Translations under genes and position numbers: made by a program
Assembly (NCBI GenBank): GCA_045605445.1
Contig: JAZUPZ010000014.1
Span: 1-27,935, forward strand
Direction: 5' to 3'
DNA length: 27,935 bases
Source of the DNA: CAZMHL01 sp045605445
GTDB taxonomy: Bacteria > Bacillota > Clostridia > RGIG6154
Shown: positions 7,476 to 15,798 of the stretch, one piece after another
How positions within the stretch are numbered: the stretch's first letter is position 1
Layout of the letters: the number at the start of each line of letters is the position of its first letter
Notes under the pieces: generated by a model
What the model was told of the DNA's origin: nothing
What the model saw: the letters and a program-made list of their open reading frames with translations, nothing else
Databases searched by the model: none

Positions 7476-8639
7476 ATGGAGTGGCTGTTTAAGTATTTCA
7501 TAAAAGACAAAGATAATATAACGGACGAAAAGGTAAGAACTAAATACGGCGAATTTGCAGGAATGACAGGAATTGTTATAAACCTCGTTCTTTGCATTGC
7601 AAAATTTTTTGCAGGGCTTGTTACCTCGTCGGTCAGCATTATGGCAGATGCTTTTAATAATCTTTCCGATGCCGGCTCTTCGGTTATTTCCCTTATAGGA
7701 ATAAAGCTTTCGGGAAAGCCTGCGGATAACGACCATCCTTTTGGTCACGGCAGAATAGAATATATAAGTGCCCTTATTGTTGCCTTTGTTATAATTTTAA
7801 TGGGCTTTGAGCTTGCAAAAAGCTCGGTTATGAAAATAATTTCTCCTGAGCCTATGGTTTTTTCCGTGGTGAGCATTATAATTCTGCTTGCAGCAATTAC
7901 TGCCAAGGTATGGCTTTACTTTTTTAATAAAAAAATAGGCGAAAGAATTTCTTCCGCATCGCTTGTTGCTACAGCAAAGGACTGTTTAAGCGACTCGGTT
8001 TCAACCTTTGCGGTTTTCGTTTCTCTTTTAATAAGCGGAATTTTCAAAATAAATATAGACGGATGGATAGGTCTTCTCGTTTCTCTGTTTATCCTCTATA
8101 CAGGCTATGAAACGGTAAAAGATTCTCTGGCTCCGCTTCTCGGAACGCCTCCTGATAAGGAACTTGTAAAAGAAATAGAAGAAACCGTGCTGGCTCATTC
8201 AACGGTAATTGGCATTCACGATCTTATTATTCACAATTACGGACCTACAAGATTTATGATGAGCCTTCATGCCGAGGTGCCTGCAAACGGAAACATTCTT
8301 TTAATGCACGATGAAATTGACCTGATAGAAAAAGAGCTTTCACAGAAATTCAAATGTGTTGCAGTAATTCATATGGACCCGATAGAAACAGACAACTTTC
8401 TGGTTTTCTGCGCAAAGGACGAGGTTGAGGACATTCTCGGAAGCATTTCTTCCGAGCTTTCAATGCACGATTTCCGTATGGTAACAGGTCCCACGCATAC
8501 AAACCTTATCTTTGACGTAGAGGTTCCTTTCGGTTTTTCATTGACAGACGAAGCCCTTAAAAAGCTGATTGCAGACGAGGTTTCAAAATATAACAGCAGT
8601 TATAATTGTGTTATAGAAATAGACAAAAAAATGGTTTAG
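7476..8639 (+). CDS. Cation diffusion facilitator (CDF) family metal exporter
   Basis: Membrane metal/proton antiporter, 387 residues, longer than the roughly 300 of a minimal CDF protein. Its hydrophobic domain has about six membrane segments with the hallmark region DAFNNLSDAGSS at about residues 58-69, followed by the conserved DHPFGHGRIEY. The metal site in the second segment reads N61-x3-D65, and the fifth-segment site reads DCLSD (D-x3-D). The N/D plus D/D combination is more often associated with manganese-type exporters than the H/D pattern of zinc exporters, so manganese is a guess. After the usual cytoplasmic dimerisation domain there is about 80 residues of extra C-terminal sequence with a second similar-looking fold. 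The ATG is preceded by GGAAGGA. Confidence 0.88.
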   Translation: MEWLFKYFIKDKDNITDEKVRTKYGEFAGMTGIVINLVLCIAKFFAGLVTSSVSIMADAFNNLSDAGSSVISLIGIKLSGKPADNDHPFGHGRIEYISALIVAFVIILMGFELAKSSVMKIISPEPMVFSVVSIIILLAAITAKVWLYFFNKKIGERISSASLVATAKDCLSDSVSTFAVFVSLLISGIFKINIDGWIGLLVSLFILYTGYETVKDSLAPLLGTPPDKELVKEIEETVLAHSTVIGIHDLIIHNYGPTRFMMSLHAEVPANGNILLMHDEIDLIEKELSQKFKCVAVIHMDPIETDNFLVFCAKDEVEDILGSISSELSMHDFRMVTGPTHTNLIFDVEVPFGFSLTDEALKKLIADEVSKYNSSYNCVIEIDKKMV

Positions 8640-8755
8640 AAGTAAGTTCTCTTTTTTACAGCTGTTTAAGGGGATGTTAAAAAAGTCCGGAACGACAAAA
8701 GGCTGTTTTTGTTCTATGAAAGACACTGTAAACATAAAAATTTAACCAAATGTAG

Positions 8756-8781
8756 AAAAACCTCAATTTCTTGAGGTTTTT
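8756..8781. terminator. Bidirectional-looking hairpin terminator
   Basis: Perfect 11-bp stem AAAAACCTCAA (8756-8766) and TTGAGGTTTTT (8771-8781) with a 4-nt loop and T-run. It lies between the CDF gene and the MATE gene. The rest of the roughly 310-bp gap (8640-8951) holds the MATE promoter and nothing else recognisable. Confidence 0.8.
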
Positions 8782-8893
8782 CCTTGATTTTTGTCCGTCC
8801 CAAACATTTTTTCCTATCCCCGTACGGAATGAAGCTGTTTAAAAATCAAGTTTTTAAAGGCCCCTTTTTGTTTAAAATGCAGAAAAAATAGTA

Positions 8894-8921
8894 TTGACAA
8901 AAATATTTGTTATGATAAACT
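8894..8921 (+). promoter_or_regulatory. Promoter of the MATE exporter gene
   Basis: TTGACA (8894-8899) and TAAACT (8916-8921), spacer 16 bp, about 30 bp before the start codon. Confidence 0.6.
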
Positions 8922-8951
8922 TATTAAAGGTATTGAAAAGGAGGGTGGAAA

Positions 8952-10307
8952 ATGAAGAAAAAGTTTGAGCTTAATATGACTGAAGGCAACATATGGATGC
9001 TTCTTATAAAGTTTTCAATTCCACTTATTTTGTCATCAATGCTGCAGATTCTTTTCAATGCCGCAGACGTTGTTGTAGTAGGTAAATTTGCAGGAAGTGC
9101 AGAGCTTGCGGCGGTTGGTTCAACGGGAGCCCTTACAAACCTTATTTTAGGTGTTGCTCTGGGAATTTCCCAGGGATGTAACATTGTGTGTTCCAATGCC
9201 TTTGGTGCAAACGACAAAAAAACAATGCAGGGCGCGGTTCATTCGGCGGTTGCATTAAGTTTGCTTTGCGGCGCAGTTATTATGGTAATCGGTATTTTCT
9301 TTTCAAAGCCTCTTCTTCTTTTAATGGGTAGCCCCGATGATGTTATCGACCTTGCGGCTACATATATGAAAATTTACTTTGCGGGAATTATCCCCATTCT
9401 TTTATACAACTTCTGCTCGGCGATTTTAAGAGCGGTAGGCGACACAAAAAGACCTTTTATTTTTATTTCAATTGCAGGCGTAATAAACGTATGCCTCAAT
9501 CTGATTTTTGTTATTGTTTTTCACATGGGCGCGGCAGGAGTTTCCCTTGCAACGGTTATCTCCTGGGCGATTACAGCGGTTCTTACCCTTATAGTTTTAA
9601 TGAGAACTGACAGTATATACAGAATTGAACTTAAAAAAATCAGGTTCTATCCTGCGGAAACAAAGAAAATTGTTTCTCTTGGTCTGCCGATGGGAATTCA
9701 GGGAATGACCTTTTCCCTTTCAAATGTTGTTATTATGTCGGCAATCAACTCTCTTGGGACTACCGTAATTGCAGGAAGTGCCGCCGCTGCCAACATTGAA
9801 GGCTTCGTATGGGTTGCCCTTGAGGCGGTTACAATTGCTTCAATGACCTTTATAAGCCAGAACTACGGCGCAAGAAATTTTGAAAGAAATGACAAAGGCT
9901 TTAATGCTGGACTTGTGCTCGTTATTGCCGTAAGTTCATTTATGGGAATTCTTGTAAATGTTCTGGGAACGCCCCTTCTCTCCCTTTACACAAATGATCC
10001 GAAGGTGGTTGAAGTGGGTCTTCAGCGACTTTCCATTGTTGCCCTTTACTATTTCTTCGGTGGAATTATGCAGCATATTGTTAACGTTATCAAGGGTTAC
10101 GGCAAAGCGATTATTTCCACATTTCTCTGTCTTATCGGCTCCTGCTTTTTAAGACTCGTGTGGGTATGGGTTGTTTTCCCCGTTCGCCCTACATTTGCAA
10201 TGCTTCTTTACTGCTATCCCATAACCTGGATTATAACTTCTGTTGTATGCTGGATATGCTACATTAAAATTGCAGGTCATGTTAAAAAACACAACTCAAC
10301 CTTATAA
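8952..10307 (+). CDS. MATE family multidrug/cation efflux transporter
   Basis: 451 residues, the normal length for a MATE exporter, with about twelve hydrophobic segments. The N-terminus has the family pattern NMTEGNIWMLLIKFSIPLIL, followed by LFNAADVVVVGKFAGSAELAAVG. The second half begins near residue 235 with the matching LGLPMGIQGMTFSLSNVVIM, reflecting the internal two-fold repeat of the family. It exports drugs or organic cations in exchange for sodium or protons; the substrate cannot be predicted. The ATG follows a GGAGGG ribosome site. Single-gene transcription unit with its own promoter and terminator. Confidence 0.92.
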   Translation: MKKKFELNMTEGNIWMLLIKFSIPLILSSMLQILFNAADVVVVGKFAGSAELAAVGSTGALTNLILGVALGISQGCNIVCSNAFGANDKKTMQGAVHSAVALSLLCGAVIMVIGIFFSKPLLLLMGSPDDVIDLAATYMKIYFAGIIPILLYNFCSAILRAVGDTKRPFIFISIAGVINVCLNLIFVIVFHMGAAGVSLATVISWAITAVLTLIVLMRTDSIYRIELKKIRFYPAETKKIVSLGLPMGIQGMTFSLSNVVIMSAINSLGTTVIAGSAAAANIEGFVWVALEAVTIASMTFISQNYGARNFERNDKGFNAGLVLVIAVSSFMGILVNVLGTPLLSLYTNDPKVVEVGLQRLSIVALYYFFGGIMQHIVNVIKGYGKAIISTFLCLIGSCFLRLVWVWVVFPVRPTFAMLLYCYPITWIITSVVCWICYIKIAGHVKKHNSTL

Positions 10308-10419
10308 AAAGAGCTGCAGAAAGCGCATATATCAAAAGTAAGTATAAAGAAATTTGAAATTTAATAATCTTTTGGCTACGAACATAGTCTGACTACCGGT
10401 TTTCATTACACAAAACAAA

Positions 10420-10452
10420 ACTCATACCAAATAGGTATGGGTTCTTTTTTTT
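10420..10452 (+). terminator. Terminator after the MATE gene
   Basis: Hairpin ACTCATACC (10420-10428) pairing with GGTATGGGT (10434-10442), with one wobble pair and a 5-nt loop, then a run of eight T. It separates host genes from the phage operon. In the gap 10308-10684 I see only this terminator and the phage promoter. Confidence 0.85.
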
Positions 10453-10598
10453 ACCTTGGTTATCCGAAAATAACAGTCTATATTACATTTACTGCATTAT
10501 GTTCGAGGATATTTGTTGCATTTTCGTCATTGAAATAAAAAAAATAAACAGGCTGTTTTTGCCTTTGTGCAGGCCATTTTTACCTTTTGAAAAAAAGA

Positions 10599-10633
10599 TG
10601 TCATTGAATGTCATAAAACTTTTGTTGTATAGT
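10599..10633 (+). promoter_or_regulatory. Promoter of the phage operon with TGTCAT direct repeats
   Basis: -35 TTGAAT (10604-10609) and -10 TATAGT (10628-10633), spacer 18 bp. The hexamer TGTCAT occurs at 10599-10604 and 10609-10614, one helical turn apart, exactly flanking and touching the -35 box. This makes it a candidate operator. No repressor gene is found in the window. Confidence 0.5.
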
Positions 10634-10684
10634 ATGTGCCGGGACGAGGTGAACCCGTTAAAAAACAAAGGAAGTGGGGAAAAG

Positions 10685-10867
10685 ATGAACAAAACCTTAA
10701 GCGAAAAAAGAATACTTCTTGAACTGAGCAGACTTGCAGTTGACAGCGAGGTTCCGCCGAATTACAGAATAAAGGCGCTGGAGCTGTTGGGCAAGGCTAA
10801 CAAAATGTTTAAGGATGAAGAGGCGGGCTTTATCGGAACGGTGAAGATTGTGGATGATATCCCATAA
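10685..10867 (+). CDS. Short terminase small subunit (C-terminal part only)
   Basis: 60 residues with a good ribosome site (GGAAGTGGGGAAA before ATG). The peptide has the two signatures seen at the C-terminal side of Firmicute phage small terminases: an LLELSRLAVD-type helix followed by RIKALELLGKANKMF, and an ending of VKIVDDIP. The N-terminal helix-turn-helix region that normally recognises the phage packaging site, usually 80 or more residues, is absent, and upstream DNA does not encode it in frame. The gene overlaps the large-terminase frame by 4 nt. It would assist DNA packaging, but probably without the usual site recognition. Confidence 0.6.
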   Translation: MNKTLSEKRILLELSRLAVDSEVPPNYRIKALELLGKANKMFKDEEAGFIGTVKIVDDIP

Positions 10868-12057
10868 GGCTTAAAGAACTTATTTCCCCCGCCTTCTATT
10901 CTCTTCACCGTGACATAAAAAAGCACAGATATACTCACTACTGGATAAAAGGCGGAAGAGGTTCAACGAAGTCCTCCTTTGTGTCCGTTGAAATAATTCT
11001 CGGCATAATGGCTGACAGTGAAAGAAACGCTATGGCGGTAAGGCGGGTTGGCAACTCTTTGAAGGACAGCGTTTTCAACCAGCTTATCTGGGCAATTGAA
11101 AAGCTTCAGGTGGGGCATTTATGGGAAATAAAAAAATCTGTGCCCGAACTTATTTACAAGCCTACCGGTCAGAAAATTCTCTTCAGGGGAGCGGACGACG
11201 TTGCGAAAATAAAATCAACAAAAACCAGCAGCGGCTACATTGCCTATCTGTGGTACGAGGAATGCTCCGAATTCAGGGAACTGGAGGATTTGCTTTCAAT
11301 AAACCAGTCGGTTATGCGAGGAGGAGAAACCTTTTTCGTGTTTTATACCTACAATCCTCCCAAAGGCGCAGGGCATTGGATAAACGAGTATGCCCTTGAG
11401 GAGAGAAAGGACAAAACGGTTCATCATTCAACCTATCTTGAAACGCCAAGGAACTGGCTTGGAGATCAGTTTTTTATTGAGGCGGAAATTCTTGAAAAAA
11501 CAAACCCCGAGCTTTACCGCCATCAGTATCTGGGCGAGTGTATGGCAGACGAAGGGCAGATTATTAAAAACTATCAGATAAAAAGCTTCGAGGCTGATTT
11601 TGACATTTGCTTCCTTGGTCAGGATTTTGGTTTTAACCACGCCAACTGTATTCTTCAGTTGGGCTTTACCGACAGCGAAATTTACATAATGAAGGAGCAT
11701 TATGTAAGAGGAAAGGACACTCTTGAAATTATAAAAGAGGTTGAGGGAATGTTTGACAAAAGGCTGATAATGTTTTGCGACAGTGCAGAGCCTGACAGAA
11801 TAAAAACCTGGCGGAAGGCGGGCTACAGAGCCGCTCCCGTTACCAAGGAGAAAAACAGCATAAACGCTCAGATTGATTTTCTTATGAGCAGGAAAATTAT
11901 AATTCACCCCTCCTGCAAAAATACAGCAAGGGAAATTGCCTCATGGCAATGGTTAAGAGACAGGGAAAGCGGAAAATTTACCGACATTCCCTCACCGGTT
12001 AACGACGATGCTATGGCGGCGCTTCGCTACGGGATAGAATACATAAGAAAAATTTAA
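10864..12057 (+). CDS. terL: Terminase large subunit (packaging motor), non-canonical start
   Basis: ATPase/nuclease that cuts and pumps DNA into the capsid. The open frame runs from 10858. Walker A GGRGSTKS is encoded at 10951-10974, preceded by the family-typical LISPAFYSLHRDI...HYW. Further on are a Walker B region (LWYEECSEF) and the RNase H-like nuclease residues in GQDFGFNHAN, MFCDSAEPDRIKTW and PVNDDAMAALRYG. It matches the Terminase_3 (SPP1/PBSX-like) group. No ATG, GTG or TTG occurs in frame before the GTG at 10981, which lies after Walker A. I therefore place the start at the ATA at 10864, where relatives would begin; an ATG there would also form ATGA with the upstream stop. From ATA the product is 397 residues; from GTG 10981 it is 358 and lacks the ATP site. 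Confidence 0.88.
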   Translation: MRLKELISPAFYSLHRDIKKHRYTHYWIKGGRGSTKSSFVSVEIILGIMADSERNAMAVRRVGNSLKDSVFNQLIWAIEKLQVGHLWEIKKSVPELIYKPTGQKILFRGADDVAKIKSTKTSSGYIAYLWYEECSEFRELEDLLSINQSVMRGGETFFVFYTYNPPKGAGHWINEYALEERKDKTVHHSTYLETPRNWLGDQFFIEAEILEKTNPELYRHQYLGECMADEGQIIKNYQIKSFEADFDICFLGQDFGFNHANCILQLGFTDSEIYIMKEHYVRGKDTLEIIKEVEGMFDKRLIMFCDSAEPDRIKTWRKAGYRAAPVTKEKNSINAQIDFLMSRKIIIHPSCKNTAREIASWQWLRDRESGKFTDIPSPVNDDAMAALRYGIEYIRKI

Positions 12058-12223
12058 ATAATAAATAATAAAGAATAAAAAAGGTTCAAAACCTAGCGGT
12101 TTTGCTGGATTTTAATACGAGCAAAGAGAGTATTAAGGTTCTCCAAAATATAGAAATCTTGCTTTCGTAATGTTTCGGGAGGTCCTTATTACTTCTTATT
12201 TATTCTTAAAAAAGGAGAATTTT
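12058..12223. other. Hairpin-rich non-coding insert between terL and portal
   Basis: A 166-bp gap in an operon where neighbours otherwise nearly touch. AT-rich ends (about 12058-12084 and 12185-12207) are imperfect inverted copies of each other. Inside are the hairpins AAAACC/GGTTTT (12088-12103) and TTAATAC/GTATTAA (12112-12136). It ends in the portal ribosome site. No coding potential was seen. It resembles a small MITE/REP-like insertion or a structured leader. Confidence 0.45.
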
Positions 12224-13564
12224 ATGAACATTCAGACTATCTGTGATTATTTGAACAAAAGGCTTGGGATTAACATTTCCAAGACGTATTACGACAAAAT
12301 ACATTTATGGGAGGAGTGGTACAAGGGATACCACAGACCCTTTCACCACTACCTTGACTACAACGGCAAAGAAACCGTTGAGCTGGACAGGTATACTCTT
12401 AAAATGGCAAAAAAAGTGTGCGAAGACTGGGCAAACCTTCTTCTTAACGAAAAAACTGCAATTGTTGCGGAAAACAACGAAGCAAATACCTTTTTAAACA
12501 AGGTTCTTGCGGAAAACGGATTTCTTTCCAACGCAAACAATCTTATAGAAAAAGCCTTTGCTCTCGGCACAGGGGCAATTGCCGTTAAAATAAGAGGCGG
12601 CAGAATAATGCTCGACTACATAAGCGCAGACTGCATTATTCCTATTTCCTACGATAACAGAGGAATAAGCGAGGTTGCCTTTGCTTCCTCCTTTAACAGA
12701 AAGGGAAGAGATTATACCTATCTTGAAATTCACCTGAAGGACGAAAAGGGAAACTATGTTATAAAAAACCAGTGCTTTGACGACTGCTTCAACAAAGTTA
12801 CCCTTTTTGAAAACCTTATGGACGAGGTGAAAACCAACTCCCCCGTCCCGATGTTCGTTATTTTCAAGCCGAACATTACAAACAATATCGATGCTCAATC
12901 TCCTATGGGAGTTTCCGTATATGCAAATTCCGTTGATGTCTTAAAGGGCATTGACCTGGCTTATGACAATCTCTGCACAGATTTTTTCCTGGGCGGAAAG
13001 ATGGTCATGATGAACGAGAGCATGGTCGCAAGAGAGCAAAACGGCGAAAGGAGAGCACCTCAGTTTTCCAAAAAAAGACTGTTTATGTCTCTCGGCGACA
13101 GCGTTATTGACGGCAAAATGTATGAAGAATACAATCCTCAGCTTCGCGTTGATGAAAACGTGAAGGGCGTACAAAACCAGTTGAATTATCTGTCATCCAA
13201 ATGCGGACTGGGGGAAAACTTCTACAATTTTGAGGCCTCGCCGTCAAGAACCGCAACGGAGGTTGTATACAGCAATGCTTCGCTGTTCAGAAACGTTAAA
13301 AAACACGAAAACCTGCTTGAGGAGGCGCTTAAAAATCTTGCCCGCGCTATCCTTTGTGCAGGGGGAATGAAGGACTGCCCGGTTAAGGTTATCTTTGATG
13401 ATTCCGTTATTGAGGACAAGTCTAAAGAACGTGAACAGGACAGAGCCGACATTGCAACGGGAGTTATGAAAAAATATGAGTACCGTATGAAATATTACGG
13501 AGAAAACGAGCCGGAGGCAAAAAGCAAAATAAAGGAGGAGGAAAGTGCAGACTCTGAAGAATAA
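12224..13564 (+). CDS. Phage portal protein (SPP1 gp6-like)
   Basis: 446 residues. The start is the ATG at 12224, eight bases after AAAGGAG; an in-frame extension further upstream crosses the hairpin insert and has no ribosome site. It forms the dodecameric ring at the capsid vertex through which DNA enters and leaves. Family-like features are the N-terminal YKGYHRPFHHY segment, the LKMAKKVCEDWANLLLNEK stretch and a C-terminal acidic/lysine-rich tail. Its place directly after the large terminase and before the scaffold is the standard order. The stop codon lies within a small hairpin (CTCTGAA/TTCAGAG, 13552-13574). Confidence 0.85.
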   Translation: MNIQTICDYLNKRLGINISKTYYDKIHLWEEWYKGYHRPFHHYLDYNGKETVELDRYTLKMAKKVCEDWANLLLNEKTAIVAENNEANTFLNKVLAENGFLSNANNLIEKAFALGTGAIAVKIRGGRIMLDYISADCIIPISYDNRGISEVAFASSFNRKGRDYTYLEIHLKDEKGNYVIKNQCFDDCFNKVTLFENLMDEVKTNSPVPMFVIFKPNITNNIDAQSPMGVSVYANSVDVLKGIDLAYDNLCTDFFLGGKMVMMNESMVAREQNGERRAPQFSKKRLFMSLGDSVIDGKMYEEYNPQLRVDENVKGVQNQLNYLSSKCGLGENFYNFEASPSRTATEVVYSNASLFRNVKKHENLLEEALKNLARAILCAGGMKDCPVKVIFDDSVIEDKSKEREQDRADIATGVMKKYEYRMKYYGENEPEAKSKIKEEESADSEE

Positions 13565-13593
13565 CAATTCAGAGTTCCCTGTACAACAAAACA

Positions 13594-14019
13594 ATGGAAA
13601 ACATTAAAGCTTTTTTTGAAAAATACGGCATTGAGCTTACAAAAGAGGCCCTTGCCGAGGCTGAAGGAGGCTTTGTTACCAGGGCGGATTTCGATGCGTC
13701 TGAAAGTAGGTACAAGCTCCTTAAGGAAGCCTACGACAAAACAGAGTTAAACCACGCTGTTAAGGTTGCTCTTATGAAAAGCGGTGCAAAATCCGAAAAG
13801 GCAATAGAGGGCTTTCTTGACAGAAGCAAAATTTCTTTTAAGGGGGGAGTTCTTTCCGGCTTTGAGGAGCAGCTTGAGGAAATTAAAAAGGAAAATTCCT
13901 ATCTTTTCGAAAGCGGTCCGAAAGACACGGGAGTAATGCATTCGGGGATTTCCTCCGCCGATCCGGACAAAATGACCGACGACGAGTATTACAACAGCAT
14001 ATTTAAAAGAAAGGATTAA
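13594..14019 (+). CDS. Phage scaffolding protein (GP20-like)
   Basis: 141 residues, charged and mostly helical, with the start IKAFFEKYGIELTKEALAEAEGGFVTRADFD typical in style of Firmicute phage GP20-like scaffolds. The segment KVALMKSGAKSEKAIEGFLD is also common in that family. It would form the temporary core around which the coat assembles and then leave or be degraded. The ATG at 13594 has no strong ribosome site of its own, so translation may be coupled to the upstream gene. It lies directly before the coat gene, as expected. Confidence 0.75.
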   Translation: MENIKAFFEKYGIELTKEALAEAEGGFVTRADFDASESRYKLLKEAYDKTELNHAVKVALMKSGAKSEKAIEGFLDRSKISFKGGVLSGFEEQLEEIKKENSYLFESGPKDTGVMHSGISSADPDKMTDDEYYNSIFKRKD

Positions 14020-14025
14020 AACTAA

Positions 14026-15138
14026 ATGGCAAATTCAATTATTACTATCAAGGAAATTGCAAGATGTGCTCTTCCGAGACTTATTGAAAATCTTGTATTT
14101 CCAAACCTTATTTACAAAGATTTTTCAAACGATTTCGTTAACGGCAAGGGAGATAAAATTCAGGTGAGAAAACCGGTGGTTCTTTCAGCCGGCGAATTTG
14201 ACGAAGAAAGCGGGGTTTCACCTCAGGACATTAAGGAATCTTCTGTTGAGGTGGCTCTCGACAAGCTTGCAACTGTTGACGTTGAGTTTTCTGCACTTCA
14301 GTCTGCAACTTCAATTGACGACCTTACAAGAATGTTCATTGAGCCTGCGGCTGCTGCTCTGGCACAGAAAATAAATTCTGACGGTCTTGAGCTTTACAAG
14401 GACATCTGCAACACTGCTCTTGTGGCAGGAACAACCCCTTCAACTCTTGAAGATCTTTCTCAGGTAAGAAAGGTTATGAACGGCGACAAAATTCCCGTTT
14501 CTCCAAGATGTGCAGTATGGGACACGGAAGCGGATGCAAAATTCACAACAATTCCTGCTATCGTAAATGCGGAAAAAAGCGGTTCAACCGATGCTTTGAG
14601 AGAAGGTTCAATCGGAAAAATTTTCGGTCTTGACAACTATATGAGTCAGGCTGTTAAAAAGCATACAACCGGCATTACAAAAGCAACCGCTGTTAAGGTT
14701 AACGGCGAAGTTGCCGAAGGCGCAACAAAGCTTTCAATCGACGGTTCAACCCTTACAGGTAAGCTTGTTAAAGGCGACATCCTTACAATCGGCGGAGTAA
14801 ACTACGTTGTTACCGAGGATACCGCAGATGCCCAGACAAATGCAATTGCAGACATAAGCGTTTATCCTGCTCTTCCTGCAACTGCCGACAACACAGATGT
14901 TACTCTTGTTTCATCACACACAGCAAACCTTGCGTTCAATCCTATGGCGTTTGCTTTCGTTACAAGACCTCTTGCGGCTCCTTCGGGAGTTGAAAGCTAT
15001 GTAACAAGCTATAACGGAATTACACTTCGCGTTGTTAAAGGCTACGATATGAAATATAAAAAGGATATGCTTTCAATGGACGTTCTTTACGGCTACAAAA
15101 CAATGTATCCGGAGCTTGCAGTAAGAGCATTGGGTTAA
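14026..15138 (+). CDS. Major capsid protein, P22 coat-like
   Basis: 370 residues. The N-terminus ANSIITIKEIARCALPRLIE, followed by a segment around FVNGKGDKIQVRKP, fits the P22 gp5-like coat group (HK97 fold). Residues about 225-300 (VNGEVAEGATKLSIDG... ILTIGGVNYVV... DVTLVSS) look like a separate beta-rich insertion domain, comparable in position and size with the I-domain of P22 coat. Hundreds of copies would form the shell. No capsid protease gene is present, which agrees with P22-type heads that do not process the coat. The short gap to the scaffold gene contains AAAGGA as ribosome site. Confidence 0.85.
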   Translation: MANSIITIKEIARCALPRLIENLVFPNLIYKDFSNDFVNGKGDKIQVRKPVVLSAGEFDEESGVSPQDIKESSVEVALDKLATVDVEFSALQSATSIDDLTRMFIEPAAAALAQKINSDGLELYKDICNTALVAGTTPSTLEDLSQVRKVMNGDKIPVSPRCAVWDTEADAKFTTIPAIVNAEKSGSTDALREGSIGKIFGLDNYMSQAVKKHTTGITKATAVKVNGEVAEGATKLSIDGSTLTGKLVKGDILTIGGVNYVVTEDTADAQTNAIADISVYPALPATADNTDVTLVSSHTANLAFNPMAFAFVTRPLAAPSGVESYVTSYNGITLRVVKGYDMKYKKDMLSMDVLYGYKTMYPELAVRALG

Positions 15139-15153
15139 CAGGGAGGTTATTCA

Positions 15154-15474
15154 ATGTACGCAGATTTTGATTTTTACAAAAATGAATATAAGGGCAGCCG
15201 CGTTAAAGACGAGGACTCTTTTGAGCTTTACGAAAAGAAAGCTTCTGCATACATCGATAAAATCACCTTCGGTAACATAACCCAGGCAGACGGGGAAATT
15301 AAAAATGCGGTATGCAGCGTGGTGGAGCATATGGCGCTTTGCGATGCAAGATACGGAATTTCTGCAGAGGAAAACGATGGTTACCGCGTTACATATGAAA
15401 GGGAGGACAGCTCCGGCCTGTTCAGGGCGGCGGCGCTCTTCCTCCCCGCCCGCCTTTTATACAGAGGGGTGTAG
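15154..15474 (+). CDS. Head-tail connector protein (phage gp6-like adaptor)
   Basis: 106 residues. The N-terminal helix and the segment YEKKASAYIDKITFGNI match the small helical adaptor family (HK97 gp6 / SPP1 gp15-like) that binds beneath the portal ring. The C-terminal half shows LFRAAALFLPARLLYRGV, typical of family members. Strong ribosome site GGGAGG before ATG. It follows the coat gene immediately, as in many siphophages. Confidence 0.75.
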   Translation: MYADFDFYKNEYKGSRVKDEDSFELYEKKASAYIDKITFGNITQADGEIKNAVCSVVEHMALCDARYGISAEENDGYRVTYEREDSSGLFRAAALFLPARLLYRGV

Positions 15475-15476
15475 TT

Positions 15477-15788
15477 ATGACGGGAGAAATTGTTGATATA
15501 ACCGTGGTTTCGCTGAAAAACGGAGCCTTGAAAAAACTGCACTTCAATTCGGTTTATGTTTACAGAATAGTAAGTGCTCTTCAGGATAAGACGTCTCTTG
15601 AAAACAACTCGGCTCTCTCAATAAGGATTCCCGGTGACGAAGGAACGGAAATATCTCCCGGAGACAAGCTGTTTCTTTCAGACGTTCAGGGAGAGATTCC
15701 TTATGACGAAGGATTTACCGTAACCTCGGTAAGAGTAAATCTGAGAGGGAGCGAGGCTTCAAGACACGTAAGGGTTATTTGCAGTTAG
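15477..15788 (+). CDS. Small head-completion (head closure) protein, putative
   Basis: 103 residues, starting 2 bp after the previous stop. It appears beta-rich and contains KLFLSDVQGEIPYDEGFTVT. I do not recognise a family with certainty. Size, position between the connector and a tail-completion-like gene, and the beta content suggest a stopper or head-closure protein that seals the capsid before the tail attaches. Confidence 0.5.
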   Translation: MTGEIVDITVVSLKNGALKKLHFNSVYVYRIVSALQDKTSLENNSALSIRIPGDEGTEISPGDKLFLSDVQGEIPYDEGFTVTSVRVNLRGSEASRHVRVICS

Positions 15789-15798
15789 GGGTGACACT

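Noticed and set aside
12170..12223. Longer portal start at 12170
   Set aside because: The added 18 residues are encoded by the hairpin-rich insert and lack a ribosome site, while the ATG at 12224 follows AAAGGAG.
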